Part shown: one piece after another, positions 6,512 through 14,034 of the stretch
Position numbering within the stretch: position 1 is the stretch's first letter
Layout of the letters: every line of letters begins with the position of its first letter
Assembly: GCA_025774615.1 (NCBI GenBank)
Contig: JALGVQ010000054.1
Coordinates: forward strand, 1 to 14,586
DNA length: 14,586 bases
DNA from: a bacterium
Lineage (GTDB): Bacteria > Blakebacterota > Blakebacteria > Blakebacterales > Blakebacteraceae
Direction: 5' to 3'
The notes under the pieces: model-generated
The model's database searches: none
Seen by the model: only the letters and a program-made list of their open reading frames with translations
What the model was told of the DNA's origin: nothing
Made by a program: the position numbers and the translations under genes

Positions 6512-7216
6512 TCACTTTTCTTCCTCAAGTGGGAAACCCAGATGTAACGCGAATTCGATCCAGGCAATATCTCCCTGCATGAAATGACCGTAATCGGTAT
6601 ACCGGTGGAATCGCAATACCATGTCCACAGGAACGATGAACCTGGAGAATTCACAACCCACGCCGAGCGCTCCCCCTGCCTTGAACGCGCCCCGTTCGAC
6701 AGTCTGTAACCCTGAGATAAAGCGGTCATTGACGAGTTGATACATCCCCGCGGTCCCTATCAGGTATCCCCTGCCCCATGACCAGTTCAGTGGAAACCAT
6801 CTCGTGCCGACGCTGAGCGTTTTCCCCAGGTAACTGGCATGGGTGATATACAGATTCGACTGCTGCCGGAATTCCCGGGTCTTCATCTTGAAGTTGGGAA
6901 TGATCAGATCCGCAACGAAATCAAAAGAATGCGACATCGGGATGCAGACACGGAAATTGAGTGAGGTCCCGTATTTGGCAAATCCATCACCGAAGCTGGC
7001 GATCCCCCCGTCCGGCCCGATCACCAGCGGATTCTCCGCGGCAGCGAACGAAGCCATGGGGCTCGTGAATCCCGCTCCGATCTGGAGGATCGCGACCCGC
7101 CGGGGAGCGTCATCCGGCGGTAGAACCATCTGGGCAGCGATACTCCCCGGGAGGAGAAACGCCACCAGCGCTCCTGTTACGAATCGTGATCGCCACACCC
7201 TCTGAAATACCTTCAC
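6512..7216 (-). CDS. Predicted outer-membrane beta-barrel protein (second of a coupled pair)
   Basis: A 234-residue protein starting at GTG (7214-7216), with a Sec signal peptide (basic VWRSR, hydrophobic FVTGALVAFLLPGSIAAQ) and cleavage expected near residue 29. The mature sequence has repeated strand-like segments with many aromatic and Gly residues (YITHASYLGKTLSVGTRWFPL, GAFKAGGALGVGCEF). It ends ALHLGFPLEEEK, so the barrel-end pattern precedes a charged tail. No family is recognised; it could be a transporter-like or structural porin. The GTG overlaps the TGA of the upstream barrel gene in a GTGA arrangement, and GGAGGGG lies just upstream, so translation of the two is coupled. This suggests partners made in fixed ratio. 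Confidence 0.75.
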   Translation of the reverse strand: MKVFQRVWRSRFVTGALVAFLLPGSIAAQMVLPPDDAPRRVAILQIGAGFTSPMASFAAAENPLVIGPDGGIASFGDGFAKYGTSLNFRVCIPMSHSFDFVADLIIPNFKMKTREFRQQSNLYITHASYLGKTLSVGTRWFPLNWSWGRGYLIGTAGMYQLVNDRFISGLQTVERGAFKAGGALGVGCEFSRFIVPVDMVLRFHRYTDYGHFMQGDIAWIEFALHLGFPLEEEK

Positions 7217-7950
7217 CTATCCCCTCCAAATGTCATTACCGCAAGGATTCTCAATCCGAACCAGCGGTTGGTGAAATGATCTACTCTGAATCCATGCCAG
7301 GCGAGTCCGAGATCGAGTGCAAAGGCGGGACCAACCGGCAGGAGCCAGCCACCCGCAAGCCCCCAGCCTGATTCCCACGTGGGTTCCTCACCGACCGGAT
7401 CTTGTCCTTCCTGTTCCAGCTCAGCGCGCACGCGGTACCTTCCGGCCATCGCTTCGGCATACGGCCCGTTCTGCCATGATCCCCCTCCCCGCCACCTGAT
7501 ACCGAGACTCCAGGCAACAATCTCGATCCTGCCATCAACCACCTTTGGAGTCACATTCCAGTCCCGTTGGATCGCCTCGGCATCAACCCCATAGGTCGGA
7601 AAGGAAGCCTGGAAGAAGACGCCGACCGGATCGAAGAGCGCAAACGCGATCCTCTGCGTCATCGCTGTTCCCCTGGTCGCGTACCTGCCCGCACCGGGAT
7701 CCTCGAGGAGGATATTTCCCGGGCTCTGCAGGGCAAGATCGGCTAGCGGGATCGCCCAGGTAACGCCGATCGATACCGCCATCGACGCCGGCTCGGGCGG
7801 TGGTATCTGTGCCCGGGACGTCCGGATCGGAACCATGAACAGGAAAAGGTACAGCGACGCGGAGAGAACATGCACCAATCCACGATCACGCAGGCATCCG
7901 GGTACCGGTGCAATGCGGTCTGCTGCGTTGATCGTCGACTCGATGGACAC
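7213..7950 (-). CDS. Predicted outer-membrane beta-barrel protein (first of a coupled pair)
   Basis: A 245-residue protein starting at GTG (7948-7950) with GGAGGAGGG about 7 nt upstream. A polar N-terminal stretch of about 25 residues precedes the hydrophobic segment VLSASLYLFLFMVPI and the likely cleavage site near TSRAQ, so the n-region is unusually long. The mature part has strand-like segments ending in aromatic pairs (RIEIVAWSLGIRWRGG, GWGLAGGWLLPVGPAFALDLGLAWHGF). It ends LRILAVMTFGGDR. The protein family is not recognised. Its stop overlaps the start of the next barrel gene by 4 nt, and the AI-2E-family gene lies 86 nt upstream. A later Met could be the true start, but the strong ribosome binding site favours this one. 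Confidence 0.72.
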   Translation of the reverse strand: MSIESTINAADRIAPVPGCLRDRGLVHVLSASLYLFLFMVPIRTSRAQIPPPEPASMAVSIGVTWAIPLADLALQSPGNILLEDPGAGRYATRGTAMTQRIAFALFDPVGVFFQASFPTYGVDAEAIQRDWNVTPKVVDGRIEIVAWSLGIRWRGGGSWQNGPYAEAMAGRYRVRAELEQEGQDPVGEEPTWESGWGLAGGWLLPVGPAFALDLGLAWHGFRVDHFTNRWFGLRILAVMTFGGDR

Positions 7951-8036
7951 CGTTATCCCTCCTCCTCGTATCCAGGAGCTTGCCGGCCGGACGCCTCGTC
8001 ATTCCCGATACGGGACCGTGATTCCCGGGCGATGCG

Positions 8037-9113
8037 CTATGCTCCCGGTACCTCATCAGATGAGGAAACCTGTTCCACTGACGGGAAATAAAGCACATCG
8101 AGTACGCTCTTGACGATCACGGCTGCCGGTACAGCGAAGACGATACCCCAGAATCCCCACAGCGTCCCGCAGATCAGAATGGCCAGGATGATGCCGATGG
8201 GGTGGATGTTCGTCTCTCTGCCGATTATGACGGGTGTCATGTAGTTCCCGTCCACGATCTGGATCGCGGTATATACACCGAATGTCAGCAGTGCTTTACC
8301 GAGCGTACCCCACTGGATGAATGCCGCGACGACCACGGGGAGACCCACGACAGTCGCCCCGATATAGGGGATGAACGTCGAGAGTCCGGTCATGATGCCG
8401 AGCAGAAGGAAGAAGTCGAGGCCGTATATCCAGAATACGAGGGTTGAGAGGAGGAAGAGAAGGAATACAACGATGAACTTGCCCTTGATGAAATTGCCCA
8501 TCTGCCGGTCGATGTCGGCCAGTACCGCCATGACGGTCCTGTTCCGGAGAAAGGGGAGAACACGGAGCAGATAGGCCCAGATCACATCTTTGTCCTTCAG
8601 CAGGAAGAAGACCATGAATCCGACGATCACCGCGTTCACGACCCCGCCGATCGTTCCACCTGCCACGGCCAGCAGGACTGTGATGAGGCCTCCCAGGAGA
8701 GACTCGAGCTGTATCTGGAGGCGCTCCAGGAATCGCTGGAAGTTCTCGGCCGAGATGTAATCAGGCAGTTTCGCCTGTGCCTGGGCAACCCACATCTCCA
8801 CCGTCGATATCAGCTCGGGTATCTGGTTGGCAACCTGGTTGAGCTGTTCTACGACCGTCGGAAGAATCGCGAAGATGATCAGCGCAATCAGCAGAACCGA
8901 TCCGGTCATAACGAGCGCGACCGCCAGGATCCGGTACACCCCCAGCTTGACCAACCGGTCTACCAGGGGGTCGAGCAGATACCCGATAATCAGCGCCGCG
9001 AACAGCGGTATGAGGGCACTGGAAAACCAGACCACCATCATGAACGAGAAGATCCCGATCACGCCCAATACCCACGTTTCCGGTTTCCTGCTCTGTATTC
9101 GCCAGTCGATCAT
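8037..9113 (-). CDS. AI-2E family transporter / PerM-like membrane protein
   Basis: A 358-residue integral membrane protein of the UPF0118 (AI-2E transporter) family. Two N-terminal membrane helices (about 15-55) are followed by another at about 60-85. A long soluble, largely helical loop rich in Gln and Glu comes next (about 88-140). The C-terminal half has further hydrophobic helices and family-typical segments: KDKDVIWAYLLRVLP, GLSTFIPYIGATVVGLPVV, IVDGNYMTPVIIGRETNIHP and GTLWGFWGIVFAVPAAVI. Members have been linked to autoinducer-2 export or Na+/H+ antiport, so the substrate cannot be named. The ATG at 9113 has only a distant AAAGG. It diverges from the TPR gene across 138 nt in which I see no strong promoter. 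Confidence 0.9.
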   Translation of the reverse strand: MIDWRIQSRKPETWVLGVIGIFSFMMVVWFSSALIPLFAALIIGYLLDPLVDRLVKLGVYRILAVALVMTGSVLLIALIIFAILPTVVEQLNQVANQIPELISTVEMWVAQAQAKLPDYISAENFQRFLERLQIQLESLLGGLITVLLAVAGGTIGGVVNAVIVGFMVFFLLKDKDVIWAYLLRVLPFLRNRTVMAVLADIDRQMGNFIKGKFIVVFLLFLLSTLVFWIYGLDFFLLLGIMTGLSTFIPYIGATVVGLPVVVAAFIQWGTLGKALLTFGVYTAIQIVDGNYMTPVIIGRETNIHPIGIILAILICGTLWGFWGIVFAVPAAVIVKSVLDVLYFPSVEQVSSSDEVPGA

Positions 9114-9251
9114 GTCGGTAGCGACCTTTGCGTTGACGAAGAGGGGGGACCCCGATAGCCTTCCGGAGGACCGATGCCCGCCATGCTATAAGAATATACG
9201 GCTGAGTGACATTCAGTGTCGACCCCGGTGAGTGGTTGGAGGACGGTTTCT

Positions 9252-10238
9252 GTGAACGTGAATCCACATGACAGACTGATTCTCACTCTCCTGGGATGCC
9301 TCCTCCTGGCAACTTCCGCCTCAGCCGCTGATCCACTCCATCTTCAATCAACGGTTTACGATCTGATAAGATCGAGGATCGCCCGGCGTGAGTACCATGA
9401 CGCGGAAACAGAGATCGAGGGCTTTCTGCGCGACCGGCCTGAAGACGCCGAGGCATGGGAACTGCTGGGGAGAGCCCGCCACGGCAGATGGGATTTCGAA
9501 GGTGCCGCCTCTGCTTATCGCACGGCTCTCGATCTGGGCCGGGAGAACGCCGAACTGCTCCGGAACTGGGTAGAAACGAAAGGTCGATCATCAGGCAATG
9601 TCTCTCTGATATTCTCCGCCGGAAGTCTCCGAAAGGACCTCGAGCGGGCCCTCGAACTCGACCCCATGCACGTGGAGACCAGGACCTTCCTGGCCGCCTT
9701 CTACTACATGATTCCCCGGCTGCTGGGCGGCGATAAACGGAGGGCCTCGCAACTGGTATCCGAACTTGTCGAACTGAGTCCGGCCGATGGGTACTACCTT
9801 CTCGGTGTACGGGCACGGGAGGAAGACAAACCGGCCTCGGTCGCCCTCGATCACTGGAAGAGGGCGGTGGAGCTTGACCCGATGCATACACTGACACTGG
9901 TCGAAATGGGTCGATACTGGCTGAACCACGATGATTTCGAGAGGGCGCTCTCCCTCTATGCACGCGCGGTCGAATCGGCACCCGGCGATCCGAGAGTACT
10001 CACATCATACGGTCGGGCACTGCGGAGAAGTGGTATGCGTGAAGAGAGCGCCGCCCAGTACCGGAGGGCACTGGAGATCGACCCGTTCTGGGCCGATGCG
10101 CGATTCGGTCTGGCCGAGTATTTCGAGCGGATCGAGGATCGTGAGGCTGCTAAACGTGAGTACCTGAAGCTCTCAAGGAATAACCCCTCCTACCGGAGCA
10201 GAGAGATCCGGAAGCGTCTCCAGGAGTTCACACACTGA
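9252..10238 (+). CDS. Secreted tetratricopeptide-repeat protein
   Basis: A 328-residue protein read from GTG 9252, with GGAGGA (9238-9243) 8 nt upstream. This start gives a compact Sec signal peptide (basic DR, then [17 protein letters not shown]) with cleavage after residue 25; longer frames from GTG 9216 or 9228 would bury it. Cys16 is a weak lipobox candidate (LLGC), but the hydrophobic core before it is too short. The mature part is helical TPR repeats: [71 protein letters not shown] and [25 protein letters not shown] arrays bind protein partners; no catalytic motif is seen. It stands alone, convergent with sodA, with only 29 nt between stops and no obvious terminator. Confidence 0.88.
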   Translation: MNVNPHDRLILTLLGCLLLATSASAADPLHLQSTVYDLIRSRIARREYHDAETEIEGFLRDRPEDAEAWELLGRARHGRWDFEGAASAYRTALDLGRENAELLRNWVETKGRSSGNVSLIFSAGSLRKDLERALELDPMHVETRTFLAAFYYMIPRLLGGDKRRASQLVSELVELSPADGYYLLGVRAREEDKPASVALDHWKRAVELDPMHTLTLVEMGRYWLNHDDFERALSLYARAVESAPGDPRVLTSYGRALRRSGMREESAAQYRRALEIDPFWADARFGLAEYFERIEDREAAKREYLKLSRNNPSYRSREIRKRLQEFTH

Positions 10239-10267
10239 CGCCCGCACGGGACTGCTTGACCTATACG

Positions 10268-10879
10268 CTATTGCGCGTTCCGGTAGAACTCAGCCACCTG
10301 ATCCCAGTTCACCACGTTCCACCACGCTCCGATGTAATCGGGGCGACGGTTCTGGTAGTTCAGGTAGTACGCGTGCTCCCACACATCGAGACCGAGGATG
10401 GGTGTGTTGCCCTCCATGAGTGGTGAATCCTGATTGGCGGTGGAGTACACCATCAGACCACCGTCGCCGGTCACGACCAGCCATGCCCAGCCACTGCCGA
10501 ACTGGGTCGCGGCCGCAGCCTCGAATTCTTTCTGGAAGGCTTCGAAGGAACCGAATGAGGCTGTGACTGCCTCTCCAAGTTCCCCCTCCGGCGCTCCTCC
10601 TCCATCCGGTTTCATGATCTGCCAGAAGAGGGTGTGGTTGGCATGCCCGCCACCGTTGTTGATAACGGCGGTTCGGAGCGACTCGGGCAGTGAGTCGACC
10701 TCGGTGAGCAGATACTCGATCTGCCGGGAGTCGAAGTCGGGGTGTGCCTCGAGCGCCGCGTTCACCTTGCTGATATAGGCAGCGTGATGCTTCGAGTGGT
10801 GGATCTCCATGGTACGGGCGTCTATGTGCGGTTCGAGTGCAGAGTAATCGTACGGAAGTTCAGGAAGTTCAAATGGCAT
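10268..10879 (-). CDS. sodA: Superoxide dismutase, Mn-type, cytoplasmic
   Basis: A 203-residue Fe/Mn-family superoxide dismutase without a signal peptide. Metal ligands are intact: His27 (MEIHHSKHH), His82 ([11 protein letters not shown]), Asp165 and His169 (DVWEHAYY). The GGGH context before the second ligand and the outer-sphere Gln150 in STANQDSPL follow the manganese pattern; iron enzymes usually put this Gln near the second His. It converts superoxide to oxygen and peroxide in the cytoplasm. GGAG lies 8 nt before ATG 10879. A strong promoter and a 15-bp dyad lie upstream (10937-10965), with a weaker copy of the 19-bp rrf2-type dyad beyond them. Metal choice is predicted, not proven; some family members are cambialistic. 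Confidence 0.96.
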   Translation of the reverse strand: MPFELPELPYDYSALEPHIDARTMEIHHSKHHAAYISKVNAALEAHPDFDSRQIEYLLTEVDSLPESLRTAVINNGGGHANHTLFWQIMKPDGGGAPEGELGEAVTASFGSFEAFQKEFEAAAATQFGSGWAWLVVTGDGGLMVYSTANQDSPLMEGNTPILGLDVWEHAYYLNYQNRRPDYIGAWWNVVNWDQVAEFYRNAQ

Positions 10880-10936
10880 GATTCTCTCCGGCTGATCACG
10901 ATGTGGTACATCGACATCTGGATGCGGTCGCCACCT

Positions 10937-10965
10937 ATATTATAAGGAATCCTTATTATTGGCAA
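10937..10965 (-). promoter_or_regulatory. sodA promoter
   Basis: On the minus strand TTGCCA (10960-10965) and TAATAT (10937-10942) are spaced by 17 nt; a perfect TATAAT is also present at 10939-10944. The surrounding DNA is much more AT-rich than the neighbouring genes. Transcription would begin about 50 nt before the sodA ATG. Confidence 0.6.
10942..10956. promoter_or_regulatory. 15-bp dyad between the sodA -35 and -10 boxes
   Basis: ATAAGGA-A-TCCTTAT is a perfect inverted repeat with a 1-nt centre lying in the promoter spacer and touching the -10 box. A protein bound here would block RNA polymerase. The AAGG/CCTT arms loosely recall metal-dependent repressor sites of the DtxR/MntR type, but that link is a guess. 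Confidence 0.5.
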
Positions 10966-10973
10966 TAAGATAT

Positions 10974-10992
10974 TGTAACAATACTGATTACA
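10974..10992. promoter_or_regulatory. Third, weaker copy of the TGTAAC-N7-GTGACA dyad
   Basis: On the plus strand this reads TGTAACAATACTGATTACA; on the minus strand, TGTAAT-N7-GTTACA. Against the symmetric form TGTMAC-N7-GTKACA it differs at one arm position. It lies about 8 nt upstream of the sodA -35 box and overlaps the last codons of the propeller gene. It could be a site for the Rrf2 protein encoded at 13542. Confidence 0.4.
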
Positions 10993-12529
10993 GATACGGG
11001 TAGGAAAAACCGTGGATGGCCGATGTGACCCTGTAGACCGTCAGACGCCAGGTCCCGGTTGCCACATCCAGTGCCACCGACATGAAATGTCCATGCTCCA
11101 GAGGTACAGCCCGGAACTGCTCCTGAAAATTACCGACAGGCATGGTCGGCGGTGCCAGGGTAGTGCCCAGGAATTCGCCCTCCGGGCTCACGATCCAGTA
11201 ACGGTGTTGAACCGCTTCCGGGCCCCAGTTGTACCTCTCTGGTACCCGGAGCCAGGTGCAGCCTGAATCGTCGACGAACAGATGGTCCCAGAAGGCCTTT
11301 GTCTTCGGCAGGGTCATATACCGTTTCATCGACTCGAGCCGACCCCGGACAGAAATCGCCTCCATCATCTCCATCATTTCCCGGCGGTTGCGGGGACGCT
11401 GGTTCAGGTTCCTCTCGGCACGCCTGGTCTCCCGGTCATCTGTCTCTGTTGTGACCAGAGCATCCCGAAATCCTTTTTCAAACCGCTGTTCATCCTCAGG
11501 GGTCACCGGTGTGGGCGGTACCTCGATCGACACACGTCCCGTCAGGTTCCCGTTCAGATCGTACCATTCGAGCACCGGTTCCTCGCCGGTTGTGAGCACG
11601 ATCCCGCGACCGGGCACATAGCGTACCGCGGGGAACGGCGCGAAGGGAAGCCGGTGCGGTTCCCTGGCCATCACGGATCCGGTTGAGGAAGGCGTCCCTG
11701 GTTGCATTCCCGACCTCATCCCCGGCGACGCTCTCCCGGAATCACTCCTGCGCCCTCCCAGGCGGATCACGACCGTTGTACCGCTCCGAACAGGTTCTGA
11801 ATCCACAACAGCCACCGTATCGAGATCGGCATCGTAGATGATTGCGCGGGTGAGCGCGTTACCACGGGGACGGAATGATACCTCGGGAACGACCCACCCC
11901 CCACCCGGGCGCTCAAATATCCCTACCGGCTGCATGATATGGGTGCGCTCGAACTCCTCAGCCTCATCCTGTGCCCGGTAGTAATCGGATACGGTCGGAT
12001 TCTTCGGTATCGGGGTGAAGGGAAAATGGAACATGGGCACGCCGATGGTATCGATGAGAGCGCCGTCGGTCGTGAATCGGGTGACCCGATCGATCTGCAT
12101 GTCATAGATCGTTACAATACCGTCCTCGACACTCTGGAGGATCGGGGTCATGAACTGTCCTATCTCCTCCCCCTCCTTGCCGAAAGCACGAACAAAATCT
12201 CCCTCGGGATCGAACACCGCCAGGCGATGGTTCCCTGCATCCACGACGTAGAGGAAGCCCTCTTCATCCATGGTGAATACCGTGGGACCGGAAAGAAGGG
12301 CGCGCTTCCTCACTCGCTCCTGGGGGATGGTCAGCACCTCTTCGTAGTTGAAGAGCTCACCAGCGTACTTCGGTCCTCCCGTCGTGACCGTGATACGAAC
12401 ACCGTCAGACTCGATGGTCCGGAAAAGATGCTCCTCCTGCTGGAGGAAGGAGACCAGACCAGCGCCTCCAAGGGGCAGACCGAGTACGAACAGAAGCATG
12501 GCGGCGCGGATGCCGCGATTGATCGACAT
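10988..12529 (-). CDS. Secreted or membrane-anchored NHL-type beta-propeller protein
   Basis: A 513-residue protein starting at ATG 12529 with AGGAGG 9 nt upstream. The N-terminus (SINRGIRAAMLLFVLGLPLGGAGLVSFL) is a signal peptide or anchor. A clear NHL/six-bladed-propeller blade follows near residues 83-125 (TVFTMDEEGFLYVVDAGNHR, then LAVFDPEGDFVRAFG). Weaker blades include VTRFTTDGALIDTIG, LEWYDLNGNLTGRVS and YWIVSPEGEFLG. Two segments break the fold: a Gly/Ser/Arg/Pro-rich stretch (about 259-290) and a charged, Met-rich stretch (REMMEMMEAI). NHL propellers usually bind proteins, peptides or ligands; no catalytic residues are recognised. It lies 55 nt downstream of the exported-SOD gene on the same strand and is probably co-transcribed with it, suggesting a role in the envelope. 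Confidence 0.78.
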   Translation of the reverse strand: MSINRGIRAAMLLFVLGLPLGGAGLVSFLQQEEHLFRTIESDGVRITVTTGGPKYAGELFNYEEVLTIPQERVRKRALLSGPTVFTMDEEGFLYVVDAGNHRLAVFDPEGDFVRAFGKEGEEIGQFMTPILQSVEDGIVTIYDMQIDRVTRFTTDGALIDTIGVPMFHFPFTPIPKNPTVSDYYRAQDEAEEFERTHIMQPVGIFERPGGGWVVPEVSFRPRGNALTRAIIYDADLDTVAVVDSEPVRSGTTVVIRLGGRRSDSGRASPGMRSGMQPGTPSSTGSVMAREPHRLPFAPFPAVRYVPGRGIVLTTGEEPVLEWYDLNGNLTGRVSIEVPPTPVTPEDEQRFEKGFRDALVTTETDDRETRRAERNLNQRPRNRREMMEMMEAISVRGRLESMKRYMTLPKTKAFWDHLFVDDSGCTWLRVPERYNWGPEAVQHRYWIVSPEGEFLGTTLAPPTMPVGNFQEQFRAVPLEHGHFMSVALDVATGTWRLTVYRVTSAIHGFSYPYL

Positions 12530-12584
12530 AACAGGATACCTCCTGAGGATAATGACGGTTCGCAGGCCGGTCTTTACTACATCC

Positions 12585-13298
12585 TCAGACAACTCGTTCG
12601 AACCTCTGTGCTATATCATCCCAGTTCACGACATCCCACCATGCCTTCACATAGTCGCCGCGACGGTTCTGATATGACAGATAGTAGGCGTGTTCCCACA
12701 CGTCGAGCACCAGAATGGGGATCGCGCCCCATACGGTCAGGTTCTGGTGTTTCTCCGCTTCGAGGATCAACAGGCGTCCCGCTGTCGGGTGCCAGGCAAG
12801 TATCCCCCATCCACTTCCCTCGACCTGGGAGGCGGCGGCGGTGAATTGAGATCGGAACGAAGCAACTGTTCCGAAGTCACGCTCGATCGCCTCTCTGAGT
12901 CCACCGGTGGGATCTCCTCCCCCCCCGGGACCCATGTTCTGCCAGAAGAGTGTGTGCAGGAAGTGACCCGATCCATGGAATGAGAGCGCCCTGCTCAGCT
13001 CCTTGATCCCGGCAGTGTCCTCCGAACCACGCTTCCCGGCGAGTCCGGTGAGAGCCCGGTTGAGTCCGCGCACGTACCCGGCGTGATGGATATCGTGATG
13101 GAGTCGCATGGTCTGCGCGTCGATAACAGGCTCCAGGGCATCATAGGCATAAGGAAGCGGCGGGAGTGTAAATTCCACCTGCGGATCCTTCGAACTCCCG
13201 ACCGGATCAAGGGCGGAAGTAAAATCGAATCCATTGAGGACCAGACTGCCTCCCAGAACCATCGACCCACTCCCGATAAAATCTCTCCTTGTGCTCAT
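12585..13298 (-). CDS. Superoxide dismutase with Tat-type signal, exported
   Basis: A 237-residue Fe/Mn superoxide dismutase with an N-terminal extension of about 40 residues. ATG 13298 follows GGAGG at a slightly long spacing. The extension reads STRRDFIGSG, a twin-arginine motif, then a moderately hydrophobic stretch (SMVLGGSLVLNGF). Export of the already folded, metal-loaded enzyme by Tat is therefore predicted. All four metal ligands are present: His67 (MRLHHDIHH), His115 (SGHFLHTLFW), Asp199 and His203 (DVWEHAYY). EKHQN (182-186) supplies the outer-sphere Gln seen in Mn-type enzymes. It would remove superoxide in the periplasm or at the surface. It is a diverged paralogue of the sodA product at 10268. 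The 19-bp dyad at 13365-13383 lies in its upstream region. Confidence 0.92.
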   Translation of the reverse strand: MSTRRDFIGSGSMVLGGSLVLNGFDFTSALDPVGSSKDPQVEFTLPPLPYAYDALEPVIDAQTMRLHHDIHHAGYVRGLNRALTGLAGKRGSEDTAGIKELSRALSFHGSGHFLHTLFWQNMGPGGGGDPTGGLREAIERDFGTVASFRSQFTAAASQVEGSGWGILAWHPTAGRLLILEAEKHQNLTVWGAIPILVLDVWEHAYYLSYQNRRGDYVKAWWDVVNWDDIAQRFERVV

Positions 13299-13364
13299 AT
13301 GCGTTCTTCCCTCCTCTGATCGCGCGGTGGCGGCTGCTGGACAGTTACGGAGCACCGGATAATC

Positions 13365-13383
13365 TGTAACCATTGTTGTGACA
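13365..13383. promoter_or_regulatory. 19-bp dyad upstream of the exported SOD gene
   Basis: TGTAACCATTGTTGTGACA: arms TGTAAC and GTGACA around a 7-nt centre. It shares both arms exactly and the same spacing with the dyad at 13507-13525 in the rrf2 promoter. On the minus strand it is next to a possible -10 (GATTAT, 13359-13364), 60 nt before the SOD start codon. Confidence 0.6.
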
Positions 13384-13489
13384 GTTTATCTTAATATGGT
13401 CCCTCGGACATCCCGTGTACAGGATAAACCAGGATTCCACCTATTCCAGCCGTCGGAGTGGATCAGACCTCAAAAAAAAACGGTAATGC

Positions 13490-13518
13490 TGGACAGCCCC
13501 GGTAACTGTAACTATCTT
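13490..13518 (+). promoter_or_regulatory. rrf2 promoter
   Basis: TGGACA (13490-13495, 5 of 6 to TTGACA), a 17-nt spacer, and TATCTT (13513-13518). A run of nine A bases (13472-13480) lies just upstream, where an UP element would be. The -10 box is inside the 19-bp dyad. Confidence 0.55.
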
Positions 13519-13525
13519 AGTGACA
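13507..13525. promoter_or_regulatory. 19-bp dyad over the rrf2 -10 region (putative autoregulatory operator)
   Basis: TGTAACTATCTTAGTGACA. The dyad TGTAACTA-TCT-TAGTGACA matches at 7 of 8 arm positions. It covers the predicted -10 box and ends just before the ribosome binding site (AGGAGG, 13529-13534). Occupation would block transcription, the usual mode of Rrf2 autorepression. Confidence 0.62.
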
Positions 13526-13541
13526 ATTAGGAGGACGAATC

Positions 13542-13988
13542 GTGACCAAGAACAGCAGATTTACCGTAGCAGTACACGCCCTGGCGCTTCTTGCGATCGT
13601 ACGCGGCAAGCCGGCCACGTCCGATTACATCGCCCGGAGCGTCAACACCAATCCGGTTGTCATCCGACGCATCCTGGGTGTGCTGGGCAAGGCTGGGCTC
13701 GTTGAGACCCATCCCGGCGCGGGGGGAGGCTCGGAACTGGCTAAAAAACCGTCTGATATCTCACTTCTCGAAGTCTACCGGCTGATGGGTAATGTGGATC
13801 TCTTTCCGATGCACACTCAACCGCCCAGTGAGGACTGTGTCTGCGGCCGGCACATACAGACGGTGCTATCGGGTGTGTTTTCCGAGGCTCAGCAGGCCAT
13901 GGAGCACGTCCTTGATGGTTTGACCATCGAGGACATCGAACTCCAGATCGAAGAACTCGAGGAATCAGGGCTGTGCGAGCCCTGCTGA
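13542..13988 (+). CDS. Rrf2-family transcriptional regulator (YwnA-like, cysteine-rich C-terminus)
   Basis: A 148-residue protein starting at GTG 13542, with AGGAGG 7 nt upstream. Residues 5-82 are the Rrf2 winged helix: SRFTVAVHALALLAI, recognition region SVNTNPVVIRRILGVLGKAGLV (33-54), wing GAGGGSELAK and SLLEVYRLM. It looks closest to the YwnA-like subgroup. Cys99, Cys101 and His104 (CVCGRH) sit where Rrf2 sensors carry Fe-S or thiol residues, but the spacing is not the IscR C-x5-C-x5-C. A second pair, Cys145/Cys148 (CEPC), ends the protein. A redox or metal-sensing role is likely but inferred. The operator-like dyad over its own promoter suggests autoregulation. The E1 alpha gene begins 46 nt downstream on the same strand. 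Confidence 0.92.
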   Translation: MTKNSRFTVAVHALALLAIVRGKPATSDYIARSVNTNPVVIRRILGVLGKAGLVETHPGAGGGSELAKKPSDISLLEVYRLMGNVDLFPMHTQPPSEDCVCGRHIQTVLSGVFSEAQQAMEHVLDGLTIEDIELQIEELEESGLCEPC

Positions 13989-14034
13989 TCCACTTCGAAA
14001 CCAGGACCACGTCGAAACTGAACAGGAGCCGTAT

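Noticed and set aside
8003-8015. TCCCG-ATA-CGGGA dyad downstream of the AI-2E-family gene, considered as a terminator
   Set aside because: The stem is only 5 bp, the U-tract is missing, and such short GC dyads are expected by chance in this sequence.
9187-9198. TATAAG/AATATA as a -10 for the TPR gene
   Set aside because: No acceptable -35 was found at 16-18 nt upstream, so it was not called.
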